Shown: piece after piece, positions 1 to 9,889 of the stretch
Layout: each line of letters begins with the position of its first letter
Position numbering within the stretch: the first letter of the stretch is position 1
From: Flavobacteriia bacterium
GTDB lineage: Bacteria; Bacteroidota; Bacteroidia; Flavobacteriales_D; Crocinitomicaceae
Assembly: GCA_947446925.1 (NCBI GenBank)
Contig: CANFHU010000004.1
Location: 1-64,000, forward strand
Length of the DNA: 64,000 bases
Direction of reading: 5' to 3'
Translations under genes and position numbers: made by a program
The notes under the pieces: model-generated
Database searches by the model: none
The model's input: the letters and a program-made list of their open reading frames with translations, nothing else
What the model was told of the DNA's origin: nothing

Positions 1-1070
1 ACCAAGAAGGTCCAGTAAGTGTAACAACTACACCTGTTGTCGCACCGAGCCATGGAACCATCACTGTGAACACGAATGGAACATTTACCTACACACCAAG
101 TGTAAACTTTAATGGTAAAGACACCGTGGTTGTGAGTGTATGTGATAATGGATCACCAAGTATTTGTGTGAACGATACGATTTTCATTACAGTAAGTCCA
201 GTAAATGATAGCCCAGTAGTTGCAAACGAAACAGTTAGTGGCCCAGAGGATGCACCAATTACAGGAAACATTACAACCAATGATACAGACCAAGAAGGTC
301 CAGTAAGTGTAACAACTACACCTTTTGTCGCACCGAGCCATGGAACCATCACGGTGAACACGAATGGAACATTTACTTATACACCAAGTGCAAACTTTAA
401 CGGAAAAGACACCGTGGTTGTAAGTGTATGTGATAATAATGGATCACCAAGTATTTGTGTTAACGATACGATTTTCATTACTGTAACACCCGTAAATGAT
501 AGTCCAGTAGTTGCTAACGAAACAGTAAGTGGCCCAGAGGATACACCAATTACAGGAAACATTACAACCAATGATACAGACCAAGAAGGTCCAGTAAGTG
601 TAACAACTACACCTGTTGTTGACCCTAGCCATGGAACCATCGCAGTGAACACGAATGGAACATTTACCTACACACCAACTGTAAACTTTAATGGTAAAGA
701 CACCGTGGTTGTGAGTGTATGTGATAATGGATCACCAAGTATCTGTGTGAACGATACGATTTTCATTACAGTAAGTCCAGTAAATGATAGTCCGGTAGTT
801 GCTAACGAAACAGTAAGCGGCCTTGAGGATGCACCAATTACAGGAAACATTACAATAAATGATACAGACCAAGAAGGTCCAGTAAGTGTAACAACTACAC
901 CTGTTGTCGCACCGAGCCATGGAACCATCACTGTGAACACGAATGGAACATTTACCTACACACCAAGTGCAAACTTTAACGGAAAAGACACCGTGGTTGT
1001 AAGTGTATGTGATAATAATGGATCACCAAGTATTTGTGTTAACGATACGATTTTCATTACCTTAACACCA
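1..1070 (+). repeat. Tandem 288/291-bp coding repeats of the adhesin
   Basis: Near-identical DNA units run in tandem. The conserved NGTFTYTP codons recur every 288 or 291 bp. Units differ by one Asn codon: CDNGSP in copies 1 and 3, CDNNGSP in copies 2 and 4. The array probably continues upstream of the window. Confidence 0.9.
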
Positions 1071-2096
1071 GTGGATGATGCGCCTATTTTTGTAACAAAC
1101 GATACGACGATTATTATTGATGCTGTGACAACCTATTGTTTTGCAATTGCAGATATAGATGGAGGAAATAATACGATAAGCATTGCTTGTAACAAGAATG
1201 GAAATGCACAATTGGAGAATGGATGTATTAAATACACTCCAAATGACAAATTTACAGGAGTAGATACCGTGTGTGTTTTAGTGTGTAATGCAGTTACATG
1301 TGATACTTTGAAAGTTATTTTCAATGTAATTCCAAAAGCGAATAATGACACGGAAATTACGGATGATCAAACGCCAATTACGTTTAATGTACTTTCGAAT
1401 GATAAGAATCCAACAGGAGGTGCAGTTTCTGTAATCATTATTCAACAAGCGAAACGTGGTAAAGCATCCGTAGAAGCAAATACCGGAAATGTTGTGTATG
1501 TTCCGAAACCAGGATATTGTGGATTAGATACTTTCTACTATAAAATGTGTGACATACAATCGCAATGTGATTCAGCAATGGTGGTTGTAAACAATACATT
1601 GAAAGATTCTGATAAAGATGGTATTCCAGATTTCATTGAAGGAACTACCGATACAGATGGGGATGGGATTCCAAATAATTTAGATTTAGATTCGGATAAT
1701 GATGGTAAATTGGATTCGGAAGAAAATACAATTATAGATCCTTGTCATGCAGAAACAATTACGATTGTGGATTCAGATAATGACGGTAAACCAAATTACT
1801 TAGATTTCGACGGTATATTTATTCCAGAAGGTTTCTCTCCAAACAGCGATGGTGTGAACGATGTATTTACCATCAAAAACATTGATTTATTCCCTAAAAA
1901 CCGTATTCAAATTTTCAACAGATGGGGTAATTTGGTGTATGAAAAAGAAGGATATGCAAACGATTGGAATGGGCACCCAAATGTTCGAAATACATTAGGA
2001 GATGGCGAGTTACCAATTGGAACTTACTACTATGTATTGGATTTAAATGATGAAGCTAATACACATTTCAACGGATATATTTACTTAAATAAATAA
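1..2096 (+). CDS. T9SS type B sorting domain-containing repeat adhesin (5' end outside window)
   Basis: The frame is open from the first bases of the window, so the true start lies upstream; at least 697 codons are visible. Four near-identical Ig/cadherin-like repeats of 96-97 residues each carry NGTFTYTP, NFNGKDTVVVSVCDN and VNDTIFITV blocks. Less conserved Ig-like units follow, then calcium-binding thrombospondin type 3-like stretches (DSDKDGIPD, DTDGDGIPNNLD, DSDNDGK). The last ~90 residues (IPEGFSPNSDGVNDVF, then FNRWGNLVYEKEGY) match the gliding-motility C-terminal (CHU_C, type B) sorting domain. By family knowledge the protein is exported by the type IX secretion system and displayed at the surface. 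PorP/SprF and OmpA genes follow directly, the usual arrangement for this cargo. The ligand is unknown. Confidence 0.93.
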   Translation, partial: QEGPVSVTTTPVVAPSHGTITVNTNGTFTYTPSVNFNGKDTVVVSVCDNGSPSICVNDTIFITVSPVNDSPVVANETVSGPEDAPITGNITTNDTDQEGPVSVTTTPFVAPSHGTITVNTNGTFTYTPSANFNGKDTVVVSVCDNNGSPSICVNDTIFITVTPVNDSPVVANETVSGPEDTPITGNITTNDTDQEGPVSVTTTPVVDPSHGTIAVNTNGTFTYTPTVNFNGKDTVVVSVCDNGSPSICVNDTIFITVSPVNDSPVVANETVSGLEDAPITGNITINDTDQEGPVSVTTTPVVAPSHGTITVNTNGTFTYTPSANFNGKDTVVVSVCDNNGSPSICVNDTIFITLTPVDDAPIFVTNDTTIIIDAVTTYCFAIADIDGGNNTISIACNKNGNAQLENGCIKYTPNDKFTGVDTVCVLVCNAVTCDTLKVIFNVIPKANNDTEITDDQTPITFNVLSNDKNPTGGAVSVIIIQQAKRGKASVEANTGNVVYVPKPGYCGLDTFYYKMCDIQSQCDSAMVVVNNTLKDSDKDGIPDFIEGTTDTDGDGIPNNLDLDSDNDGKLDSEENTIIDPCHAETITIVDSDNDGKPNYLDFDGIFIPEGFSPNSDGVNDVFTIKNIDLFPKNRIQIFNRWGNLVYEKEGYANDWNGHPNVRNTLGDGELPIGTYYYVLDLNDEANTHFNGYIYLNK

Positions 2097-2098
2097 TT

Positions 2099-3022
2099 AT
2101 GAAAGCTATATTACAATACGTATTCGTTGTAATTACCATGTGTATCATTGGTAATGCAGCAGTAGCACAGCAAGAAGTACAGTTTACACATTATATGTAT
2201 AATACATTGACTGTAAATCCTGCCTACGCTGGATCGAAAGGGATGCTAAATATGTCAGCGTTGATGCGTCAACAATGGATAGGAATAGAGGGTGCGCCAG
2301 TTACCCAAAATTTCATCATTCACTCGCCAATTGTCTCTAAAAACATAGGAGTAGGATTATCCTTTTTAAATGATAAAGCAGGACCTATCCAACAAACTTC
2401 GATAGCAATGGATTATTCATATAGTATACGAGTAAATTCAACTGGAAGACTTAATGTTGGAATCAAAGGGATGTTGAATTTTGTGCAAGCAAACTTAAGT
2501 TCGTTGAAATTAGAGCAATTAAATGACCAAACATTTACAGCAAATCCAACGATATTAGCACCGAATGTTGGTTTGGGGTTATATTACCATACCGATAAAT
2601 GGTATCTTGGTGCTTCCACGCCAAAGTTGTTAGAAACAAGTATTGCAGGTAATGCTAAAACCATCGTTTCGAAATTAAACAGACACTATTACATTATTGG
2701 AGGTTATGTTTTTAATCTTAACACAGATTGGAAATTAAAACCAGCATTTTTGGCTAAGCTTACCTCCAATGCTCCAATAAGTGTGGATGCGTCTGTTGAA
2801 GCCTATTATAAAAATTTAATTTCTTTGGGTATTATGCACCGTTTTGGAGATTCCTTTGGTTTTTTATGTGGTTACCAAATCACGAATCAGTTTAAAGCAG
2901 GAGCATCTTTTGATCAGACAATTTCCCGTTTAAAGAATTATAACAGTGGAACATTTGAAATGTTTTTAAGTTATGATTTTATATTTAAGAAGGATAAAAT
3001 TATTACACCAAGATATTTTTAA
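2099..3022 (+). CDS. PorP/SprF family type IX secretion system membrane protein
   Basis: A 307-residue protein with an N-terminal signal peptide (hydrophobic VFVVITMCIIG, then AVAQQ). The mature start QQEVQFTHYMYNTLTVNPAYAGSKG is the hallmark of the PorP/SprF family, and the length is typical. The rest alternates short hydrophobic strands, as expected of an outer-membrane beta-barrel. Members of this family are paired with type B T9SS cargo and help deliver or anchor it. The gene starts two bases after the stop of the adhesin and is followed 10 bp later by an OmpA-family gene, so the three are probably one operon. The exact paralog (PorP or SprF) cannot be decided here. Confidence 0.93.
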   Translation: MKAILQYVFVVITMCIIGNAAVAQQEVQFTHYMYNTLTVNPAYAGSKGMLNMSALMRQQWIGIEGAPVTQNFIIHSPIVSKNIGVGLSFLNDKAGPIQQTSIAMDYSYSIRVNSTGRLNVGIKGMLNFVQANLSSLKLEQLNDQTFTANPTILAPNVGLGLYYHTDKWYLGASTPKLLETSIAGNAKTIVSKLNRHYYIIGGYVFNLNTDWKLKPAFLAKLTSNAPISVDASVEAYYKNLISLGIMHRFGDSFGFLCGYQITNQFKAGASFDQTISRLKNYNSGTFEMFLSYDFIFKKDKIITPRYF

Positions 3023-3032
3023 TACGCGTTAT

Positions 3033-5249
3033 ATGAAAAAAATAGCATTACTACTTCTTTGTTTTGTAATTTCCTTACAAAGTAGTGCGGAAGAATCTCC
3101 GAAATTAAAACGAGCAGAAAATTTGTTTGCACATTTTGCCTATAAAGAAGCAATTGATCTTTACCAAGAATTGTATGCGCAACAAATAGATTTGCAAAAA
3201 GTGACCGAAAGATTAGCAAATAGTTATCGTTTTATCAATGATACACGAAATGCAGAAATTTGGTATGAAAAATTTATTGCATTTGGAAAATATTCAGCGA
3301 ACGATGTATTCTACTATTCATTAGCATTACGATCGAATGGTAAAACAAAACTTGCCGATGATTGGATGTTGATCTTTAAACAATTAAACTCTTCCGATTC
3401 GCGCGCATTGGCTTTGGATTATAAGGAAAATAAATTACGTGAGATAGAAAGTAAAAGATCCAATTTTGCAATTCGTAATCTGCCATTTAATACCGAAGGA
3501 ATTGAATTTTCGCCAGCATTTGTGCAGGACAAACAATTAGCATTTGTGGCTGCGGATCCAAATCAACTTGTAATTAAGCGTGAATTTTCTTGGAATCAAA
3601 CGCCATTTTTAGATGTGTATTTGGTAGATAAATCTTCAGACACGACGTTTGGAACACCTTTTCCAATTGCAGGAAAAGTAAATAGTAAATACCATGATGG
3701 ACCAGCAACCTTCAATCAGTCTGGGGACATGATGTTTTTTACACGAAATAATTATTTGAAAAACAAAAAATTAAGTAGTGATGGCGTTTTGAAATTAACT
3801 TTATTACGCGCAGAAAAAAATGCGAAAGGAAAATGGAAAAACATACATGAGGTAGATTTAGGAACCAAAGAGTATTCCGTTGGACATCCTTCGATGAGTG
3901 CGGATGGTACAAAACTTGTGTTTACATCGGATATGCCAGGATCTATTGGTGGGACAGATATTTGGATGATTACAAAATCCGGAAATGCTTGGAGTAAACC
4001 GATTAATTTAGGTCCACAGGTGAATACCGAAGGGAATGAAATGTTTCCATATATAGCTACAAATGGAGATATGTTTTTTGCATCCAATGGACATATAGGT
4101 CTAGGAGGTCTTGATATTTTTTATGCACCTTTAAAAAATAATGACTATCGCAATGTTGTTAATTTAGGAGCAGGATTAAATTCACCACAAGATGATTTTG
4201 GGTTGATTGTTACATCCGATTTTACAAAAGGATATTTTACCTCTAACAGAGCAGGTGGTAAAGGAGACGATGACATTTATGCGGTATCTTTTTTAAAACC
4301 GATTCAGATTAAATTATTACACTTGACGTTAGAAGATAAATTGACTAAGAATCCAATTTTTCAAGCGACTGTAAAACTAAAAATCAACGAAAAAACATTG
4401 GATTATGTTTCGGATAGTTTAGGTAAAGTAGAACTTATCATTAACCCGTTAGACAAAATTAGTGCAACAATTTCTCGTGAAAATTTCTTTTCAATCGATC
4501 AGTTGTCTATTGCAAATGATAGTTCATACGTAACGATACATGAAGCAATACATTTGGTTTCGAACCAACAGTTAGTGTATACTACAAAGGTAGTTGACCA
4601 TACAACGAAAAACCCTTTGGATGGGGTTAAAGTAAGTGTGAAATCGCGTAAATATTATACTTCGTTAGTTACGGATGCTAATGGAAATTTATTTCTAGAT
4701 CTTACCACCTTCAAAAAGGGGGATAAAATTCAATTAGACATTCGATTAGAAAAAGAAGGGTACCTAGGGAAAGAATTATTGATAACGAAAGTGATTGATA
4801 AACCAGGTATGTTGTCACTTGTGAACGAGAAGGTAATAAGCATGCATAAGTTAGAAGTTGGTTTAGAAATTGGTAAAGCGATCAAAATCAATCCAATTTA
4901 TTTTGATTATGGAAAAGATGCAATTCGTCCGGATGCTGCAACAGAATTAGATAAAATCGTTAAAATTTTGAAACGTCATCCAGAAATTGTGATTGAATTA
5001 GGATCGCATACGGATTGTAGAAGTAGTGTACGTTTTAACAATGATTTGTCCGATCGTAGAGCAAAAACTTCGGTACAATATTTAGTGGATAATGGAATTG
5101 CAGAAGATCGTTTGTATGGTAAAGGGTATGGTGAAAGTCGCTTGGTTAACAAATGTGCTTGTGAAGATCAACAGGCAGTAGAATGTTCGGAAGAACAACA
5201 CCAACAAAATCGTAGAACAGAATTTGTGATAAAGAAAATTCGCTTATAA
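3033..5249 (+). CDS. OmpA family protein with PD40 beta-propeller repeats
   Basis: The start is placed at 3033 (MKKIALLLLCFVISLQSSAEES) because it gives a signal peptide and follows the porP stop; a longer frame from 2973 would overlap porP. The 738-residue protein has an N-terminal TPR-like helical part, PD40/WD40-like beta-propeller motifs in the middle (SADGTKLVFTSD, then TSNRAGGKGDDDIY), carboxypeptidase-regulatory-like segments, and a C-terminal OmpA peptidoglycan-binding domain (IYFDYGKDAIRPDA, then LSDRRAKTSVQYLVDNGI). It resembles the OmpA/PD40 proteins encoded with PorP/SprF in T9SS loci. It probably ties the outer-membrane complex to peptidoglycan. A terminator follows at 5270. Confidence 0.93.
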   Translation: MKKIALLLLCFVISLQSSAEESPKLKRAENLFAHFAYKEAIDLYQELYAQQIDLQKVTERLANSYRFINDTRNAEIWYEKFIAFGKYSANDVFYYSLALRSNGKTKLADDWMLIFKQLNSSDSRALALDYKENKLREIESKRSNFAIRNLPFNTEGIEFSPAFVQDKQLAFVAADPNQLVIKREFSWNQTPFLDVYLVDKSSDTTFGTPFPIAGKVNSKYHDGPATFNQSGDMMFFTRNNYLKNKKLSSDGVLKLTLLRAEKNAKGKWKNIHEVDLGTKEYSVGHPSMSADGTKLVFTSDMPGSIGGTDIWMITKSGNAWSKPINLGPQVNTEGNEMFPYIATNGDMFFASNGHIGLGGLDIFYAPLKNNDYRNVVNLGAGLNSPQDDFGLIVTSDFTKGYFTSNRAGGKGDDDIYAVSFLKPIQIKLLHLTLEDKLTKNPIFQATVKLKINEKTLDYVSDSLGKVELIINPLDKISATISRENFFSIDQLSIANDSSYVTIHEAIHLVSNQQLVYTTKVVDHTTKNPLDGVKVSVKSRKYYTSLVTDANGNLFLDLTTFKKGDKIQLDIRLEKEGYLGKELLITKVIDKPGMLSLVNEKVISMHKLEVGLEIGKAIKINPIYFDYGKDAIRPDAATELDKIVKILKRHPEIVIELGSHTDCRSSVRFNNDLSDRRAKTSVQYLVDNGIAEDRLYGKGYGESRLVNKCACEDQQAVECSEEQHQQNRRTEFVIKKIRL

Positions 5250-5269
5250 CTTTTTTTACACGTAATTTT

Positions 5270-5301
5270 AAGGATTGGACAATGTTCAATCCTTTTTTTT
5301 T
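5270..5301 (+). terminator. Rho-independent terminator after the OmpA gene
   Basis: Near-perfect palindrome with 8-bp arms AAGGATTG and CAATCCTT (25 nt in all), followed directly by a run of nine T. It closes the adhesin-porP-ompA operon. Confidence 0.9.
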
Positions 5302-5327
5302 GGCATGCATTTAAACAGTTACTTTAC

Positions 5328-6779
5328 ATGGAAAAAGACATTACTACTTGGCATTGGAATACAACTTATTTGACAGTTAACCAACAATTATTCAGCAAGG
5401 TATTACCGACGCATGTGTTATCTCCGCGACTTTTGTTATACAATCACCAATTGGCAAAGGAACTTGGTTTACCGAATAACTTGGATGAATTTGAATTATC
5501 TGCATTGGCAGGAAATGGTTTAATAGAAGGTTCTGAACCGATTGCGCAAGCATATGCAGGTCATCAATTTGGGCATTTTAACATACTAGGAGATGGCAGA
5601 GCGATTTTGTTAGGAGAACATATAACGCCATCTGGAAAACGCTTTGACATCCAACTAAAAGGTGCTGGTAGAACCCCTTATTCGCGTAATGGCGATGGAC
5701 GTGCTACAACGAGTGCTATGTTGCGTGAATATCTCATCAGTGAAGCAATGCATGGATTGGGTATTCCAACTACGCGTAGTTTGGCGGTTGTTGGGACAGG
5801 CGATGAAGTGTATCGCGAATATGTAAGTGAGGGTGCTGTGTTGACGCGTATTGCTGCGAGTCACATTCGTGTGGGGACATTTCAATATGCATCGAAGTAT
5901 TTACCAAAAGATGAATTGCTTGAATTTTGTGCTTATGTAATCGAACGTCATTATCCGGAAGTTGCAGAGGAAGAAAATCCTCCGTTAGCATTTTTGAGAA
6001 AAGTACAAGACAAACAAATTGATTTGATTGTAGACTGGATGCGCGTAGGATTTATCCATGGGGTCATGAATACCGATAATATGAGTATTCCTGGCGAAAC
6101 AATCGATTATGGTCCGTGTGCGTTTATGAATGGGTATGATCCTGCGACTGTTTTTAGTTCGATAGACCGCAATAGTCGCTATGCATATGGTAATCAACCT
6201 TCGATGGCCCAGTGGAACATTGCGTGTTTGGCAAGTGCGTTGATTACGATTATCCATGATGATAAAGAAGAAGCGGTGAAACTGTGTCAAGAAGTTATTA
6301 ATGACTTTCCAATAGCATATGAAAAACGTTGGACGAAGATGATGTGTTCCAAGTTAGGTATATTGGAGGAACAGGAAGGAGATGATAGTCTGATTAAGGA
6401 CTTGTTGCATTGGATGGAAGCAAACAAAGTGGATTTTACGAATACGTTTTTGCAGTTGCTTAAACCAAAGAACGAACACATCGGAATCTATGGGCTAGCA
6501 GATTTTCAAGCTTGGTTTGTGCGTTGGGAGGAACGTGTTTCCCATTATAAGCGAGAAGAAGTTCTTCTATTGCTGGAGAAATTTAATCCGAAGTTCATTC
6601 CACGAAATCATTTGGTGGAAGAGGCTTTGCATCAGGCGGCGAATTTGAATGATTATGGTTTGTTTAATCGTTTGTTGGAAGTCTTAAAAGCGCCGTATGA
6701 AACACAGAAAGGCTATGAAGATTTTCAAGAACCACCGATAGAAGGAGATGGGGATTATAGAACGTATTGCGGTACGTGA
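5328..6779 (+). CDS. selO: Protein adenylyltransferase SelO (YdiU/UPF0061 family)
   Basis: 483 residues, close to E. coli SelO. SelO is a pseudokinase-fold enzyme that transfers AMP from ATP to Ser/Thr/Tyr of target proteins in redox stress. Visible signatures are the glycine-rich nucleotide-binding region (QLKGAGRTPYSRNGDGRA), the block SAMLREYLISEAMHGLGIPT, and the catalytic region near residues 244-262 (HGVMNTDNMS, then DYGPCAFM) with the metal-binding Asn and Asp. The C-terminus ends in Cys-Gly-Thr, matching the place of the C-terminal Cys or Sec in the family. The gene stands alone after a strong terminator. Confidence 0.95.
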   Translation: MEKDITTWHWNTTYLTVNQQLFSKVLPTHVLSPRLLLYNHQLAKELGLPNNLDEFELSALAGNGLIEGSEPIAQAYAGHQFGHFNILGDGRAILLGEHITPSGKRFDIQLKGAGRTPYSRNGDGRATTSAMLREYLISEAMHGLGIPTTRSLAVVGTGDEVYREYVSEGAVLTRIAASHIRVGTFQYASKYLPKDELLEFCAYVIERHYPEVAEEENPPLAFLRKVQDKQIDLIVDWMRVGFIHGVMNTDNMSIPGETIDYGPCAFMNGYDPATVFSSIDRNSRYAYGNQPSMAQWNIACLASALITIIHDDKEEAVKLCQEVINDFPIAYEKRWTKMMCSKLGILEEQEGDDSLIKDLLHWMEANKVDFTNTFLQLLKPKNEHIGIYGLADFQAWFVRWEERVSHYKREEVLLLLEKFNPKFIPRNHLVEEALHQAANLNDYGLFNRLLEVLKAPYETQKGYEDFQEPPIEGDGDYRTYCGT

Positions 6780-6860
6780 TGGTGTTTTCCCACTTTCTTA
6801 TGTAATGTTTGTTACAGGGAAACACAAACTATTCATTTAAGTTTGTAAAAAAAAATAGGT

Positions 6861-7478
6861 ATGTCTGAAAAAGCACATTGGGAAAATGTATACGAAACAA
6901 AAACACCCGAACAAGTAAGTTGGACTCAAGCAGTGCCGAGTACTTCTTTACGTTTAATTCAGGAAACGGGTATCGCGAAAGATGCAGCAATTATCGATAT
7001 TGGTGGAGGGGATAGTCATTTGGTGGATCATCTACTGAAAGCAGGGTATAGCAATATTACCGTATTAGATATTTCCGCAAAAGCGCTAGAACGTGCTAAA
7101 ATACGTTTGGGAGAAAAGGCGAAATTGGTGACTTGGATAGTATCCGATATGAATGAATTTGTTCCGAATCAACACTATGCAGTTTGGCATGACCGCGCTG
7201 TTTTTCATTTTGTTACGAAAGCGGATGCCATTCAAAACTATGTTCACCGAGTTGCGAATCATGTTGGCGGATACTTTATCGTCGGTACTTTCTCCGAAAA
7301 TGGTCCTTTGAAATGTAGTGGTTTGGAAATCAAGCAATACAATGAAACTAGTTTTCAGCAGTTATTTGGTGCTTATTTGGATAAAATTGGATGTTTTACG
7401 GAAGATCATGTTACGCCATTTGACACGGTGCAAAATTTTATTTTTTGCAGTTTTAAGCGCAGGTATAGTTGTTGTTAA
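6861..7478 (+). CDS. Class I SAM-dependent methyltransferase
   Basis: A 205-residue protein with a Rossmann-type SAM-binding core: IIDIGGGDSHLVDHLL (motif I, about residues 44-59), VLDISAKALERAK (motif II acidic residue) and a later WHDRAVFHFV block. The N-terminus (HWENVYETKTPEQVSW) is typical of small-molecule methyltransferases of the thiopurine/tellurite-resistance type found widely in Bacteroidota. The substrate cannot be predicted. An A-rich stretch precedes the start. It is convergent with the TonB receptor, with only two bases between stops and no clear terminator. Confidence 0.85.
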   Translation: MSEKAHWENVYETKTPEQVSWTQAVPSTSLRLIQETGIAKDAAIIDIGGGDSHLVDHLLKAGYSNITVLDISAKALERAKIRLGEKAKLVTWIVSDMNEFVPNQHYAVWHDRAVFHFVTKADAIQNYVHRVANHVGGYFIVGTFSENGPLKCSGLEIKQYNETSFQQLFGAYLDKIGCFTEDHVTPFDTVQNFIFCSFKRRYSCC

Positions 7479-7480
7479 AC

Positions 7481-9889
7481 TTATTTACGCTCGCCAATCT
7501 TCCATTGTACCGTCACATAAAAATTCCGTCCATCCGAAGGTAAGATACCTGGACCAGGATAAGCCGTAGCTCTTCGTGTGAAATAGGATGCATTTAAAAG
7601 GTTATTGATACCGCCTTCAAGTGTAATCCATTTCTTACAATTATATTTTGCAGACATGTCCATGACAAAATAGGCTGGAACTTCTCCAATTACGGCATCG
7701 CCACTCGGCTCCACAGAATTTGAAGCATCGGAGAATTGTGCGGCATTATAGGAGCCTTGTATGGTTGCCCCCCAGCGGTCGTGTTTGATTTTTATTCCCG
7801 TCTTCAGAATAATTGGGCTAACGTATTCCAACTGTTTGCCTATAAAGTTTGTTTCTTTAGAAGATACATATTGAGCATGGATGTAAGAGAAATTTACATA
7901 TAAGGAGGAGTTGTAGGTGGAACTATCTTTCCACGCTTTTAGGAAGTCAAATTCCACCAAACATTCTACACCAACATTACGCGCATTCCCAATATTGGTA
8001 CGGATTTTTTTGATGCTACCGGCAAGAGGTGTGATTCCTATTTTATCCCCATAATACAGGTGAAAAGCAGCTACATCGACATATAAAAAGCGCTTGATAA
8101 ATCCACGGAAACCGATTTCTGCTGTGGAACCATACTCATCTCGCATCGCACTATCAATCAGTAAGTTTGGGTTTGTAACGCGAATGTCACTAAAATTGAC
8201 TGCACGATAATTCATACAGAAATTTCCATACAGATTTGTTTGTTTACTTGTTTTGTAGGAAAGTCCAAATCCACCCAGCGGTACGGAGCGCGTCAAGGAA
8301 TTGCTCGACTCCAATTTTTGAATTGCGAGTGTATCTTGGGTTAAGTTATGGATACTGTAAACTTTGTAATAACCAGAAGAAGCACTAGTAATATATTCGT
8401 AGCGAAATCCTACATTGAAGGATGTGCGCGGACCTAAAAACCAAATGTGCTCGGTGAATAAAGATAGATTTTTAGAAGGAAAGAGGTAGTTTGAATTTTC
8501 CAGTTCGTTACTCGATGTAAAACGAAAATCTGCTGCGCTGCCACCTGGTGCATTTCCTTGTAAAGCAGAAGTTTGACCGTTATAATATCTTCCGCCAACC
8601 AAAGAAGCACCTTTGATCGTTTTTTCTTTCAGGGTAAATTCATATTTTTTCAAGATACGCACTTCCGTACCTGTATTTTTAAAATCCCCATAAATGAGTT
8701 GTCTTTCATTACCGGGATCTTGTTGATTTATTTTACCCAAGAAACCAAGCGATTCGCGGGAAGATAGAATTCCGAAAGTACGAATGTTCAGTAATACATC
8801 TGGTTTAATTTCCAAGTTGTAATGTAAGGCAAGAAGGTTCCAGTTCACCTTAAACCAGTTTCTATCGCGGACACTTTGAATTGGATTTTCGTAAAACTGT
8901 TTGTCTGTTAATCCTCCCGGCTGTTGAGCATCGTAGCTCATGGTGGTGTATTCTAGGCGAATGGATTGTTTGTCGCTAAAACGATAACCAAGTTGCGCAA
9001 AATATTGGTGTTGATTAAACGGACTATTTTCGCGGTAACCAGTTCCTTCTTTATATTGGTAATAGGTTTGGTATTCTAATTTGTTTTTTGTTCCACTAAA
9101 ACGCAAAAATCCAGCCTTGTATCCAAAATTACCAACGGTGGCGCGCGAGGTAAATTCAAAAGGAGAATTTTTTGCTGGTTCTTTGATAATGAAGTTCATC
9201 AATCCCCCGAATTGTGTACCATATTGTAAAGAAGCAGAACCACGAATAATTTCAATAGCAGAAAGCGCTTCTAAGGGTGGGGTATAGTAAGATTCCGGAT
9301 ACCCTAAAGCGTCTGCACTGATGTCGTACCCATTTTGGCGCGTATTGAAGTTGGCAGTTCTGTTTGGACTTAAACCTCTTCCTCCAACTCCCATTTGAAT
9401 ACCCGCACCATCGCTTTCCCAGATGTTAAGACCAGGAACTTTCGCGAATAATTCACGTGGGTTTGCACTTGATTTGGCGCCACCTTGTCCTTCTGTTTGA
9501 ATTAGGGTACTAGTACCTGTGGTGATTTGCACTCCTTTGACAGGAGGAAGATACCCAATATCAAAATTTTCAAAGCGATTTTTGATTACTACGGCTTCTT
9601 GTATCTCTTTTGCGTTTGCTAGTAAGGTGCAGTGTATGAATTTTTTTGGTAGCTTGGAAAGCAAAATTAGTTGGGTTTCGAAGCCTATATAGGAAATTAT
9701 AACGGTATCGGAGGTTGGATTTTTTAATTCAAATCTCCCATTCCAATCGCTGGCAATTAAGAGGTTACCACAACTTACTTTAGCACCGATGATTGCTTCT
9801 TTATTTTCATTTTCCACATATCCATGAAAGTCTTGCGCTAAAGTAACTAATGTAGTAAGTAAACTGAAAAGTACTATTGAAATCTTCAT
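7481..9889 (-). CDS. TonB-dependent receptor with carboxypeptidase-like N-terminal domain
   Basis: 802 residues with a signal peptide (ISIVLFSLLTTLVTLAQDF), then a carboxypeptidase-regulatory-like domain (GYVENENKEAIIGAKV), a plug domain (ANPRELFAKVPGLNIWESDG, later IEIIRGSASLQYGTQFGG) and a long outer-membrane barrel ending in an aromatic-rich strand. The plug and barrel look most like FecA-type siderophore or ferric-citrate receptors, but the ligand is not provable from sequence. Its ATG overlaps the stop of the HTTM gene (ATGA), so the two are translationally coupled. It is the last gene of the DUF4856-imelysin-HTTM-receptor operon, which suggests metal uptake. Confidence 0.93.
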   Translation of the reverse strand: MKISIVLFSLLTTLVTLAQDFHGYVENENKEAIIGAKVSCGNLLIASDWNGRFELKNPTSDTVIISYIGFETQLILLSKLPKKFIHCTLLANAKEIQEAVVIKNRFENFDIGYLPPVKGVQITTGTSTLIQTEGQGGAKSSANPRELFAKVPGLNIWESDGAGIQMGVGGRGLSPNRTANFNTRQNGYDISADALGYPESYYTPPLEALSAIEIIRGSASLQYGTQFGGLMNFIIKEPAKNSPFEFTSRATVGNFGYKAGFLRFSGTKNKLEYQTYYQYKEGTGYRENSPFNQHQYFAQLGYRFSDKQSIRLEYTTMSYDAQQPGGLTDKQFYENPIQSVRDRNWFKVNWNLLALHYNLEIKPDVLLNIRTFGILSSRESLGFLGKINQQDPGNERQLIYGDFKNTGTEVRILKKYEFTLKEKTIKGASLVGGRYYNGQTSALQGNAPGGSAADFRFTSSNELENSNYLFPSKNLSLFTEHIWFLGPRTSFNVGFRYEYITSASSGYYKVYSIHNLTQDTLAIQKLESSNSLTRSVPLGGFGLSYKTSKQTNLYGNFCMNYRAVNFSDIRVTNPNLLIDSAMRDEYGSTAEIGFRGFIKRFLYVDVAAFHLYYGDKIGITPLAGSIKKIRTNIGNARNVGVECLVEFDFLKAWKDSSTYNSSLYVNFSYIHAQYVSSKETNFIGKQLEYVSPIILKTGIKIKHDRWGATIQGSYNAAQFSDASNSVEPSGDAVIGEVPAYFVMDMSAKYNCKKWITLEGGINNLLNASYFTRRATAYPGPGILPSDGRNFYVTVQWKIGERK

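Noticed and set aside
2973-3032. Upstream start for the OmpA gene at 2973
   Set aside because: It would overlap porP and put 20 non-signal residues before a good signal peptide; 3033 is better.
6750-6790. Selenocysteine at the TGA ending selO
   Set aside because: The TGA directly follows Cys-Gly-Thr, the place where Cys forms of SelO normally end, and the codons after it show no family similarity; no SECIS-like hairpin was recognised.
6781-6850. Terminator after selO
   Set aside because: Arms GTGTTTTCCC/GGGAAACAC can pair, but the loop is about 27 nt and no T-run follows.
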